The notes below the pieces were generated by a model. That model had not been told where the DNA came from. It made no database searches and saw nothing but the letters and a program-made list of their open reading frames with translations. From contig NZ_JAUSXI010000001.1 in the NCBI RefSeq assembly GCF_030815865.1, positions 1,116,001 to 1,180,000 on the forward strand: a stretch of 64,000 nucleotides of DNA, in the 5' to 3' direction. Position 1 is the first letter of the stretch; the number at the start of each line of letters is the position of its first letter. The DNA is from Arthrobacter globiformis (GTDB lineage: Bacteria; Actinomycetota; Actinomycetes; Actinomycetales; Micrococcaceae). This document shows positions 50,563-58,737 of the stretch, piece by piece. The position numbers were made by a program, and so were the translations under genes.

Positions 50563-51534
50563 ATGGCATCGGCAAAGATTTATGACGTCGTGGTTATCGG
50601 AGGAGGAGCGGCAGGCCTCAGCGCAGCCGTGACTCTTTGCAGGTCGCTGCGTTCCGTCCTGGTCATCGACGCCGGCGAACCAAGGAACGGCCGTTCCACA
50701 GGGCTGCACGGATTCCTCTCCCGTGAGGGCCTGCCGCCTGCTGAGCTTCTCGCTGCCGGCCGCGCGGAAGTGCGGAAGCATGGTGGCGACATTCTGCAAG
50801 GACGAGCGATCTCGGCTCGGGGAGAAGGGGGCGTTTTCACCACCGAGCTGCAGGACGGGCAGAGTCTGCGTTCGCGGCGACTGCTCATCGCTTCCGGCTT
50901 TGAGGATGAGCTGCCAGAGGTGCCCGGCATTAAGGAGCGTTGGGGCCGCGACGTGTTGCACTGTCCGTACTGCCACGGCTGGGAAATCCGCCACCGGGCC
51001 ATAGGAATACTTGCGACAGAACCCACCGCAGTACACGAGGCATTGCTCTTCCGGCAGTGGAGCGGCAACATCACCCTCTTTCAGCACCTTCTGGAGGACC
51101 TGGACGCCGCGGAACGCGAACAACTTGAGGCCCGATCAGTCCGCATCGCCGAAGGCTCCGTGGCTTCGCTGGAAATAGCAGGAGACGCCCTCACCGGTGT
51201 GCGGCTGACATCCGGCCAGGTCGTTGCCTGCGAATACCTCGTCGTGAGCCCCACGGCCAAGACGGAATCGTCACTGCTGCAGTCCCTCGGGCTGCAGCAA
51301 ACAGGCCAAGCCGGACAAGGCCGTCACGTGACTACGGATGCCGCTGGCCTCACGGCCGTTCAAGGGGTGTGGGCCGCCGGCAACATCTGCGACCCAACTG
51401 CCCAGGTAATAGCGGCAGCATCGGCAGGGGTCAAGGCAGCCACGGCCATCAATGCCGATCTTGTCGACGAGGACACCCGGCGGGCAGTAGAGGTCGCCAG
51501 GCGAACGGCCTTCCCCAAAGCGGCGCTATCTTAG
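50563..51534 (+). CDS. NAD(P)/FAD-dependent oxidoreductase, thioredoxin-reductase-like
   Basis: 323 residues. The FAD fingerprint is VVVIGGGAAGLSAAVTL near the N-terminus. The redox motif LHCPYCHGWE has Cys134 and Cys137 and the C-terminal FAD motif reads VWAAGNICDPTAQVIAAASAG. The NADPH loop between (IGILATEPTAVHEALLFRQW) lacks the usual GxGxxA, so coenzyme binding may differ. Similar proteins include the ferredoxin/NADPH-independent reductases and GliT/HlmI-like dithiol oxidases; its partner is unknown. ATG 50563 has GGGGA upstream. First gene of the accessory stretch. Confidence 0.85.
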   Translation: MASAKIYDVVVIGGGAAGLSAAVTLCRSLRSVLVIDAGEPRNGRSTGLHGFLSREGLPPAELLAAGRAEVRKHGGDILQGRAISARGEGGVFTTELQDGQSLRSRRLLIASGFEDELPEVPGIKERWGRDVLHCPYCHGWEIRHRAIGILATEPTAVHEALLFRQWSGNITLFQHLLEDLDAAEREQLEARSVRIAEGSVASLEIAGDALTGVRLTSGQVVACEYLVVSPTAKTESSLLQSLGLQQTGQAGQGRHVTTDAAGLTAVQGVWAAGNICDPTAQVIAAASAGVKAATAINADLVDEDTRRAVEVARRTAFPKAALS

Positions 51535-51573
51535 GTTGTACCCGGTTCCGGAGGGGTCTGCCGTCTCAGAGCT

Positions 51574-52413
51574 CTAGGAAGCTCGCAGCAGCCCTGCGAG
51601 TTCTTTGTGATGGGTGGCCGGCCACCAGTGCCCGCCGTCGACAGGGATGACGGTCAGGTCAGTCACCCAAGACCTCAGTCCGGCTGTCAGATGCGGTGAC
51701 AGGAAAGGATCCTTGAGCGGGACCACCACGGTCACGGGGACACCTACGGGCGTGGGGGCCTTTACCTTGCCTGAAGGGAAGCGGTTGCTGCGGTATAGGG
51801 CCAACCCGCGAATGGGGTTGTCATTGACGCGGCGTCCCGCCGCGTTTTCGTAGAGGCGGGTAAGGAATAGGCGCCAGGCTGCTTCGGGTAGCAGGGGGAC
51901 CTGGAACGCGGCAATGTAGCTGCTGCGAAGGAGCTGGGCTACCAGCTGTGGCCAGCCACGTAGGTTGCCGGCACGAGAGCGCATCCAGCGGAGGAAGTGA
52001 CCAAGGTCCGGCCCGGAGATGCTGGTGAAACGAGAGATAACACCTGAGGCGCGCGGGTCCTGGACCGCGGCCCAGCCCTGGATCGAACCCCAGTCGTGGC
52101 CTATGAGGTGAACGTTGGCCGCACCCGTGGATGCCAGAACAGCGAACAGGTCATTCACCAGAGTGTTTAGAGTGAAGTCACCAGGCGGTTCCTTCACGGA
52201 GGACATTCCGGCGTTGCGCGTGTCGTAGGCGATCACGTGGTGGGTGACCGCGAGTTCGGCGATGGCCGGGAGAAAAAGTTGGTGGTCATCGGGGTATCCG
52301 TGCACGAGGAGCAGGGTGGGCACCCCGTGTGCTGGAGGTGGACCATATTCGAACACGGCTAGCTCCGCTCCCGCGGACAGGACAGTGCTACGGCGTTCCT
52401 TCCGTGCTTGCAT
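51574..52413 (-). CDS. Alpha/beta hydrolase (epoxide hydrolase/dehalogenase-like)
   Basis: 279 residues. LLVHGYPDDHQLF supplies the oxyanion hole (HGxP), VIAYDTRNAGMSS follows, and the nucleophile elbow GHDWGSIQGW carries Asp rather than Ser. Asp is used by epoxide hydrolases and haloalkane dehalogenases. The terminal GGHWWPATHH contains the catalytic His. Substrate unknown. ATG 52413 is preceded by AGGGTGAGG; ATG 52434 is seven codons upstream without a site. It is convergent with the oxidoreductase. Confidence 0.85.
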   Translation of the reverse strand: MQARKERRSTVLSAGAELAVFEYGPPPAHGVPTLLLVHGYPDDHQLFLPAIAELAVTHHVIAYDTRNAGMSSVKEPPGDFTLNTLVNDLFAVLASTGAANVHLIGHDWGSIQGWAAVQDPRASGVISRFTSISGPDLGHFLRWMRSRAGNLRGWPQLVAQLLRSSYIAAFQVPLLPEAAWRLFLTRLYENAAGRRVNDNPIRGLALYRSNRFPSGKVKAPTPVGVPVTVVVPLKDPFLSPHLTAGLRSWVTDLTVIPVDGGHWWPATHHKELAGLLRAS

Positions 52414-52468
52414 CTGCCTCACCCTACAGCGCATTAGCTGCTTACTGGGAGGCGTTTCGGCGTGCGGT

Positions 52469-53569
52469 TTAGCTTTCCGCCGTCGGCCGCTCCGATAGCG
52501 TTACCTTGGTATCCCCGGTGTCCGTCCCCCTGCGGTATTCGATGCTGACGGTCTGGCCCGGAGCCTTGCTCCGGAGCGCAGCGAGCAGGTCCTCTGGTGC
52601 GTTGAGTTTTTGACCTTCGAGGGACAACAACGCGTCCCCGGGCCTCAACCCTGCACGGTCAGCCGGGCCGTTCCTGACAACCGAGAGGACCAGAACGCCC
52701 TCAGTGCCCGGCAGGTGAAGCTGCTCGGCTATCTGCGGGGTGATATCGGCGGGAGAGAGGCCAATGAACGAGTGGTCTGCCTTACCGTCCTTCAGCAACT
52801 GCTCTGCCACGCGAACAGCCGTCGCTGCCGGAATGGCAAAGCCCAAAGCGACCGCGCCGGACTGGGGCGGGATATAGGCTTCACTGATGCCGACGATCTC
52901 AGCGCGGGAGTTCACGACCGCGCCCCCGGAGTTGCCTGGGCTGATGGCCGCATCCGTCTGAATCAGGTCCACGAGTGACTGGCTGCTGGCGGCTGATCCC
53001 GGAATTTGGCGGTGCAGCCCGGAGATGATGCCGGACGTGGCAGTGTTTTCAAAGCCCAGCGGGGATCCGATGACTATCGCCAGTTCCCCGATGCGGGGGA
53101 GGTCTTTCTGGAACTTGGCAGCCGGAAGGTCTTTGCGTTGGGCTTCCACCAGCGCCAGGTCCGAAATCGCGTCTGTGGCCCGTACTTTGCCCGGCACCCG
53201 CTGCCCGTCGGCGAAGGCCACCTCGACGTTGGTGTTGCCCCGCACCACGTGCTCATTGGTCAGGACCAGCCCGTTCGCTGTGTACACGACGCCGCTTCCC
53301 AAGCCATCCTGCGTGAAAACTGTGACCACCGACGGCTGGACATTCTGGATGATGGTAGGAATGTCGGCCGCTTGGGGCGGCCCGCTGACCTGGGCGCTTT
53401 GTGTTGGGGCGCTCTGGCTGCCCTGACCGCTGGAGGAGCTTGTGCCAGGGGGTGTGACCGCAGGTCCCTGGTTGACCGTGCATCCGGTCACGGCGAAGAT
53501 TACGAGGCCCGTCAGCGCCGTGGCACGAAGACGGTTATAACGTGGATGTGCAGCTGGCCTGAATCGCAT
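52469..53569 (-). CDS. HtrA/DegP-like serine protease with PDZ domain
   Basis: 366 residues, exported: hydrophobic start with a lipobox-like VTGC, then a Ser/Gln/Pro-rich linker. The trypsin-like domain has VLTNEHVV (His), ISDLALV (Asp) and ISPGNSGGAVV (Ser). A PDZ domain follows (GTEGVLVLSVVRNGPADRAG LRPGDALL). Such proteases degrade misfolded cell-envelope proteins. ATG 53569 with AGGGAAG upstream gives a signal peptide directly; a longer frame to 53647 has no signal. A decayed small gene lies upstream on the same strand. Confidence 0.9.
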   Translation of the reverse strand: MRFRPAAHPRYNRLRATALTGLVIFAVTGCTVNQGPAVTPPGTSSSSGQGSQSAPTQSAQVSGPPQAADIPTIIQNVQPSVVTVFTQDGLGSGVVYTANGLVLTNEHVVRGNTNVEVAFADGQRVPGKVRATDAISDLALVEAQRKDLPAAKFQKDLPRIGELAIVIGSPLGFENTATSGIISGLHRQIPGSAASSQSLVDLIQTDAAISPGNSGGAVVNSRAEIVGISEAYIPPQSGAVALGFAIPAATAVRVAEQLLKDGKADHSFIGLSPADITPQIAEQLHLPGTEGVLVLSVVRNGPADRAGLRPGDALLSLEGQKLNAPEDLLAALRSKAPGQTVSIEYRRGTDTGDTKVTLSERPTAES

Positions 53570-53704
53570 GTGCTTCCCTATCGCAGCAGATGTTCCTAAG
53601 TATGCTCCGGTGGACACAGCCCGAACCAGATGTCTGTCTGCCGGCACAGAGCACCTTAACGGACGACACGGCTAGCGCCGAGGAACCGCGGCGGTGACCT
53701 GCGC

Positions 53705-53906
53705 GGCACAGGTGACCCGCCAGAATGGTCCAGCCACCGGTCGAGGACCGGCGGCATGAAAGATCTGCCCGGTGGGCAAGCGTCCTTCCCCTGGATGAAA
53801 CCGCTGCAATAGATGCTTCGTACTGCTCCTTGGTTCCGGGAGCAAAGAAATGCACAATTCCGTTGACGGGCGACGCTGCCGTGAGTCCGGCCGCAAGTTC
53901 TCGCAT
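53705..53906 (-). pseudogene. Remnant of a small ABM-like protein gene
   Basis: ATG 53906 opens MRELAAGLTAASPVNGIVHF FAPGTKEQYEASIAAV. The continuation HPGEGRLPTGQIFHAAGP is in another frame, and GGWTILAGH again in the first, so two compensating indels are present within 120 bp. The rest of the expected domain is missing. The peptide resembles small monooxygenase-like (ABM-fold) hypothetical proteins of actinobacteria from memory; a search would settle it. Confidence 0.5.
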
Positions 53907-53940
53907 ACCACTTCCCCGGACTCCAAAAAAGCTATTGCAT

Positions 53941-53964
53941 TAATCATACAATGATGTATCAATC
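53941..53964. promoter_or_regulatory. Palindromic operator before the FAD oxidoreductase
   Basis: ATACA-ATGA-TGTAT (53946-53959) within AATCATACAATGATGTATCA. It is A/T rich unlike the surroundings and ends 5 nt before the ATG at 53965; typical size for a TetR- or MarR-type repressor site. Confidence 0.5.
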
Positions 53965-55330
53965 ATGAAAGATGTAGTCATCGTCGGCGCTGGACTCGCT
54001 GGCCTGTCAGCAGCATGGCGGCTACGGCACTGGGACACAGTAGTTCTGGAGTCCGAGAACCGCGTTGGCGGGCGGATCCGCTCGGAGCGCCGGGGTGCCT
54101 ACTGGCTGAACTGGGGCGGTCACGTCTTCGCCGGCCCAGGATCCTCCACCGATGCCCTGCTCAACGAGGTCGGCGGGACTTCTGTCAACATTCCGGGCTC
54201 GCTCCAGGCCTTGTCGATGAACGGAAAGTTCATCCGCAAGGGGCACATCGCCACGTACCCGTTCCGCATCCCGATGTCCCTTTCGTCCCGAATCGACACG
54301 CTGCGGGCCGGCATGAAGGTTGTCAGCGGCGTCGCCAAGTACACGGGCGTCGTGCGGAAACGCTCGGGCGAGTCCGGTGCAATGCGGCAGCAGCGCATCT
54401 ACGACTTCCAGAACAACAGCTCATTCCAGGACTTCATCGGAGACCTCTCCGAGGACGCAGCGGCCCTGTTCAAAACCACTGTCACCCGCTCGGCCGGTGA
54501 CATGAACGAAATCTCCGCCGGCGCCGGCATCGGATACTTCAGCCTGGTGCTGGGCATCGGCCAGGGCCTTAGCCAGGGCATCGTCGGCGGCCCGTCCACC
54601 CTGACCGAATCGGTCGCAGCCTCCCTCGGCGGCCGTGTCCAGCTCGGTGCTTCCGTGCAGGAGGTCGTGCACAAGAAGGACTCCGTCCTCGTCCGCTACA
54701 GCCAGGGTGGAGTCGACCACGAAGTTGAGGCCCGCACCGTCGTCCTTGCGACCACCGCTGACGTAACGCACAGGATCGGCGTTGGACCTTCCGGAGGACC
54801 TGCGCGGCGCGCTCGGCCAGATTAAGTACGGCCCGCACGTCAGCACGGCCTTCCTGACCAACGAGACCTCGGCCCGGCCCTGGGACGACATCTACGCCAT
54901 CGCGGCACCCAAGCGCTCCTTCGCGATCGCCCTGAACCAGGCGAGCATCGTCCGCGGCACCGAGTCCGTGCGCAAACCCGGCGGCAGCTTCATGACGTTC
55001 TCACCGGCCAGCCTGGGCCGAGCCCTGCTGGAGAAGAGCGACGAGGAAGTCATCCAGACCCACCTCACCGACCTGGACCAGGTCCTCGGGCACGGGTTCG
55101 CTGACAGTGTCGTTGAAGCCGAAACTGACCGGTGGGCGGTGGCTTCTCCCTATTCCTTCCCGGGCCGGGCCAAGCTCCAGTCCACGCTCATGCGCGGGAC
55201 CGACCGCGTATTCCTGGCGGGCGACTACCTCGGAACCCTCTACACCGAAAGCTCCATCACCACCGGGTTCTCGGCAGCCCAGGAGGCCGCAAGCCTGCTG
55301 GCCACTCACCGCCAGGCCCCGCCCCGCTCG
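53965..55330 (+). pseudogene. FAD-dependent amine-oxidase-like protein, frameshifted and 3'-truncated
   Basis: The frame from ATG 53965 encodes VVIVGAGLAGLSAAWRL, ENRVGGRIRSE and a substrate domain up to TTADVTHRIGV. An extra G in GG 54784-54785 then shifts the frame. In the next frame the protein goes on DLPEDLRGALGQIKYGPHVS through FLAGDYLGTLYTESSITTGF SAAQEAASLL, the C-terminal FAD site of the family (protoporphyrinogen/amine oxidase-like). The frame then runs without stop into an MFS transporter near 55330. The original stop and the intergenic region seem to be deleted. Confidence 0.75.
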
Positions 55331-56319
55331 GGCCTCTCCATTGTTGTGCGGTTACTGATGGGCATCGCGATCGGCGCCGAGTACGCGGTCGGCTGGCCCC
55401 TGGCGGAGTTCTCGCCAACGCACCTGCGGGGCCGGCTCATGGCTGCAATGGGTATCGCCTGGTATGGCGGCTTCATGATCGCGTTCCTGATCGGCCATCT
55501 GTTGAACGAGTACACGGATCTCAGCTGGCACTTCATCCTGGGGACCAGCACGTTCATTGCGGTGGCCCTGTTCCTGGGCCGGCTCGGCATGCCGGAGTCG
55601 CCACGGTGGCTTTGGAGTGTAGGCCGCAAGGATGAAGCGCGCGCCCTCGCCTACAAGTACATGCCGGACGACGCGCTTGACGACGTCCAGCACGAGGACG
55701 TCCGCAAGGGCAGCTTCGGGATGCTGTTCTCCAAGGAGTACTGGCGCTCGACGCTCTTCATCTCGGGGTTCTGGTTCTGCGCGGTGACGCCGTACTTCGC
55801 AATCGCCACCTTCGCCGACAGCGTATTGGAACAGTACGGCCTCGCCGGGGGACTCGCCGGCGGAGTCGGGCTCTCCGCCGTCGCCCTGGCCGGGGTCGTG
55901 ATCACGTTCTTGCTGATCGAAAAGGCCGGCCGCCGCACTCTGACCGTCCCGCCGCAGTGGCTGTGCGCCGTCGTCCTCGGGATCATAGGACTGTGGGCCG
56001 GAGCGCCGGCACCCGTCGTGCTCGTCCTGTTCCTGGTCTTCTCGTTCTTTAACGCGGGGTACAACACATTGACGAACGTCTACCCAGGCGAGGTCCTCCC
56101 GACGGAGATCCGAGAACGGGTTTCGCGGCCGCCGTCAGCCGGGTCGGGGCAGGAATCGGCATCTTCCTCTTCCCGATGTCCATGGAGTCCCTCGGGTCCG
56201 GCCCGACCATGCTGATTGCCGCCGGTGTCGCACTCGCCGGTGCCGCGCTATCCCAGTGGCTGGCTCCGGAGACCAAGGGCAAAACGCTCACCGAAGCCGC
56301 CGCCGGGTACGCACACTGA
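55331..56319 (+). pseudogene. MFS transporter, N-terminally truncated and frameshifted
   Basis: In frame with the preceding flavoprotein, the sequence continues with RLLMGIAIGAEYAVGWPLAEF, RGRLMAAMGIAWYG and PESPRWLW, typical of the sugar/aromatic-acid porter families. The first three or four membrane helices are absent, since the fusion joins near helix 4. About nine helices remain. Near 56113 one base is missing after EVLPTEIR. Restoring it gives GTGFAAAVSRVGAGIGIFLF and APETKGKTLTEAA up to TGA 56317-56319. The gene is not functional as it stands. Confidence 0.75.
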
Positions 56320-56329
56320 CGACGGCGGT

Positions 56330-56453
56330 GCCCAGCGCGGGTCAGGTCGGCCTCCGCCGCCTGGTCCACTCGCAGGACGAATACGACTTCGCAGTCACCG
56401 GCAACGTCCATTTCGAACGCGAGGCGCGCGCCAGTGAAGCCCTGACCTGCTGA
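56330..56453 (+). pseudogene. Unidentified C-terminal coding fragment
   Basis: A stretch of about 40 codons with strong G/C third positions reads VGLRRLVHSQDEYDFAVTGN VHFEREARASEALTC and stops at TGA 56451-56453. It begins just after the MFS stop and has no start of its own. I do not recognise it. It may be the end of a third gene in the deletion-fused locus. Confidence 0.35.
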
Positions 56454-56466
56454 GCCCGAGGGCTGC

Positions 56467-56512
56467 AAACCCCTCCCTTCCGGCGCTTCGCCGGGAGGGA
56501 GGGGTTTCTTCG
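56467..56512 (+). terminator. Terminator after the decayed FAD/MFS locus
   Basis: AAACCCCTCCCTTCCGGCG and CGCCGGGAGGGAGGGGTTT (with small bulge) followed by CTT, 56467-56507. Confidence 0.8.
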
Positions 56513-56570
56513 TGCAGGCCCCCGTTGGAAACTGAGAGGGCCGTCCCGCCGTAATCCGGCGGTGACGGGG

Positions 56571-56918
56571 CTAGTCCGCGTCAATCTCCTCGAGCAGATC
56601 CTTTGCGGCCTTGCGGATGTCGTCGTGGTCGTGCTGTGCCGCCCGGCTCTCCAGCGAAATAATGGCGCAGCGGTGGACCTTCTTGAGGTCCCCGAAAGGA
56701 AAGCTCACGCTGCCCTTGGTGCCCTCGGATTTCTCGTTATCAATGCCAAGGTGCCAATTCGAGAACTCGTCGAAGCCGTGCTTGTCGATAAAGGAGTTCT
56801 CGTCGTCCGCGGAGGGGGAATGTTCACTCCAGTCATCACGGACATCCCGCTCCACCTTCCCCTTCTTTACGAGGCTGCGTGCATGCTCCAGTGCTTTGCG
56901 GTTCAGTTTCGTCGCCAT
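56571..56918 (-). CDS. DUF6582-type small conserved protein
   Basis: 115 residues, hydrophilic and probably helical. Landmarks are KLNRKALEHARSLVKKGKV, RDDWSEHSPSADDEN, GFDEFSNWHLGID, GSVSFPFGDLKKVHRCAIIS and QHDHDDIRKAAKDLLEEID. This matches a family of short proteins often annotated DUF6582 in actinobacteria and phages, without known function. ATG 56918; a terminator of the decayed locus lies beyond its 3' end. Confidence 0.75.
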   Translation of the reverse strand: MATKLNRKALEHARSLVKKGKVERDVRDDWSEHSPSADDENSFIDKHGFDEFSNWHLGIDNEKSEGTKGSVSFPFGDLKKVHRCAIISLESRAAQHDHDDIRKAAKDLLEEIDAD

Positions 56919-57086
56919 GTGGTGCCTCCGCCTGCTGGGTGGTCAGATCCAGGAACAGCTCAAGGCTAAGACCGCCGACGGCGCCCCGCCAGTCCGCTCC
57001 GCTGTGCGGCTTATCTGCCGGGAGACTTAACAGCCAGGAGACTGCGCGGAAACGTGCCCACAACACAGGCCGCATAGCTTGGCGCC

Positions 57087-57314
57087 ATGACCATGACAGA
57101 GATGCTCACCCGGATGCGTGCGGCGCTCGCGGAAGCCCTGCTCTTTCCTCCGATTCCTGCCACTGCCGAGCAGGCCAACGATGCCCTTCAGGACGTGACG
57201 CGCTGGGCCTGGCTGCCTCCGCTCAGCGGGGTTGCCGTCGCGGCAGACCACGCGCACAGAACCCACCCAAATGCCGGCGGCAAGGCCGCGGAACAGGCGG
57301 AAAAGACCAATTAG
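57087..57314 (+). CDS. Small hypothetical protein
   Basis: 75 residues: MTMTEMLTRMRAALAEALLF PPIPATAEQANDALQDVTRW..., with G/C-rich third positions. TAGCTT (57075-57080) precedes ATG 57087 by 6 nt, the same geometry as several well-supported leaderless genes in this window. No domain is recognised. It lies between the DUF6582 gene (divergent) and the DUF4193 gene. Confidence 0.45.
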   Translation: MTMTEMLTRMRAALAEALLFPPIPATAEQANDALQDVTRWAWLPPLSGVAVAADHAHRTHPNAGGKAAEQAEKTN

Positions 57315-57336
57315 TGTAGCGTTGGCCACACTATTC

Positions 57337-57364
57337 TTGACGTTGCCGCTTTATGACCTAAACT
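57337..57364 (+). promoter_or_regulatory. Promoter of the DUF4193 gene
   Basis: TTGACG (57337-57342), 16-bp spacer, TAAACT (57359-57364), about 55 bp before the start. An inverted repeat TAGTGT/ACACTA (57312-57333) sits directly upstream. Confidence 0.6.
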
Positions 57365-57417
57365 GCTTCACTGAGGTGCCTGAATGGCGCTGTGCAGCAA
57401 CGAAAGTGAACAACGCT

Positions 57418-57720
57418 ATGGCTACCGATTACGACGCCCCACGCAAGACAGAAGAAGAGACTCCATCCGAGTCTCTGGAAGCCCTCCAGGCGTCCCGCGG
57501 CGGTGGTGCCCAGACCGCCGTCATCGACCTCGACGAGAACGACACCGCCGAGGGCATCGACCTTCCGGGCGCCGATCTTTCCAACGAGGAACTGACGGTC
57601 ATCGTCGTTCCCGAACAGTCCGACGAGTTCACCTGCGGCTCCTGCTTCCTGGTCCGTCACCGGTCCCAGGTAGCCAAGGAAAAGAACGGCCTGAAGTACT
57701 GCCACGACTGCGAAGGCTAA
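57418..57720 (+). CDS. DUF4193 family protein
   Basis: 100 residues. An acidic, disordered first half is followed by VVPEQSDEFTCGSCFLVRHR SQ and KYCHDCEG, giving two CxxC pairs of a likely zinc ribbon. This is the DUF4193 family, nearly universal in actinobacteria, of unknown role. ATG 57418 and the promoter at 57337 define the unit; a strong terminator follows. Confidence 0.88.
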   Translation: MATDYDAPRKTEEETPSESLEALQASRGGGAQTAVIDLDENDTAEGIDLPGADLSNEELTVIVVPEQSDEFTCGSCFLVRHRSQVAKEKNGLKYCHDCEG

Positions 57721-57793
57721 ATAGCCCTCCGCGCATGTCCTGCTTTGCGGCAAGGCAGCCTTCATAGCCAGGCAGCGTTCAGAGCAAAGCCAC

Positions 57794-57838
57794 GCGAGGC
57801 GCCGGCTCCCAATGGGAGGCCGGCGCCTCGCTTTTTCC
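57794..57838 (+). terminator. Terminator of the DUF4193 gene
   Basis: GCGAGGCGCCGGCTCCC and GGGAGGCCGGCGCCTCGC (one bulge), then TTTTT. Confidence 0.9.
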
Positions 57839-58050
57839 CCACCAACGCCGTTATGCGCGGTAACGGAAGCGTGGAGGAAGGGCAACGAACGCCTCTCGAT
57901 GCCCCCAAAAAGAGGCCGGGCATCACGGTCCTGTGACCCGTATTTTGCGAGACTAACGGTTGCGCCCCGAACCGGCTACATCCCTCGTTTAGGGCTTTTG
58001 GCACTCCTATTCTGGAGGTATCCAATCACTCACCCGAAAGGGGTGGCCTA

Positions 58051-58599
58051 ATGAGAAAAATCCCCGCCTGGCTCACAGTCATCTTCATGGCTGTTGGACT
58101 GGGCCTGCTGGCTCCGGGCTCCGCCTCGGCAGCCTCCTACTGCGGGCAGGTGTGGGGCTCGCTGGCGAAGGCAAACCAGACCATGAGCACCGCAGCCGTC
58201 ACCAATGTCCGCACCGGGCAGCATTACTGCTTCGACCGCCTCGTGATCGACCTCAAGGGCAAAGCCAAAGGCTACAACGTCCGCTACGTATCCAAGGTTG
58301 CCCAGGAAGGCTCCGGCCAGCCGATCAAGCTCCGTGGCAACGCCTTCCTGCAGCTCACCATCAACTCGCCGGCATATGACAATGCCACCGGCAAGGCCAC
58401 CTTCATCCCGGCCAACCGGTCCGAGGTGACCAAGGTGTCCGGGTACCACACGTTCCGGCAGGTGGCGTGGGCCGGCAGCTTCGAGGGCTACACCACCCTT
58501 GGCCTGGGCGTCCGTGCCCGGCTGCCGTTCAAGGTGTACACGCTGGACGGTCCCGGCTCCGGCTCACGGCTCGTCGTCGACGTCGCCCACTACTGGTGA
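58051..58599 (+). CDS. Secreted AMIN-like domain protein
   Basis: 182 residues. Signal peptide with Ala-rich cleavage region (LLAPGSASAASY, around residues 24-29). The mature part has the AMIN-like pattern: VTNVRTGQHYCFDRLVIDLK GK, YNVRYVSKV, FLQLTINSPAYD, YHTFRQVAWAGSFEGYTTLG LGVRARLPFKVYTLDG and a final RLVVDVAHYW. Two Cys (CGQVW, HYCFD) may pair. AMIN-type domains bind cell-wall polymers in other proteins; the role here is unknown. AAAGGGGTGG precedes the ATG. Confidence 0.85.
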   Translation: MRKIPAWLTVIFMAVGLGLLAPGSASAASYCGQVWGSLAKANQTMSTAAVTNVRTGQHYCFDRLVIDLKGKAKGYNVRYVSKVAQEGSGQPIKLRGNAFLQLTINSPAYDNATGKATFIPANRSEVTKVSGYHTFRQVAWAGSFEGYTTLGLGVRARLPFKVYTLDGPGSGSRLVVDVAHYW

Positions 58600-58673
58600 C
58601 ATGTCTGCCATAGGGGAGCAGGCCGGCTAAGGGGACAAGGGGGTCCCTGAACCGGTGGTACGTCCAATGGCGC

Positions 58674-58714
58674 AGCGATGCCCCGCCTCCCTGACCGGGA
58701 GGCGGGGCATCGCT
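58674..58714. terminator. Bidirectional terminator between AMIN-like gene and permease
   Basis: AGCGATGCCCCGCCTCCC and GGGAGGCGGGGCATCGCT, perfect 18-bp stem with a 5-nt loop between convergent genes. Confidence 0.85.
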
Positions 58715-58737
58715 GTTGCTGCACGGTGAACCGATTG

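Noticed and set aside
50114..50575. Open frame covering tRNA-Thr(TGT) on the minus strand
   Set aside because: The end of its translation is the well-known spurious peptide from antisense tRNA; nothing else in it is conserved.
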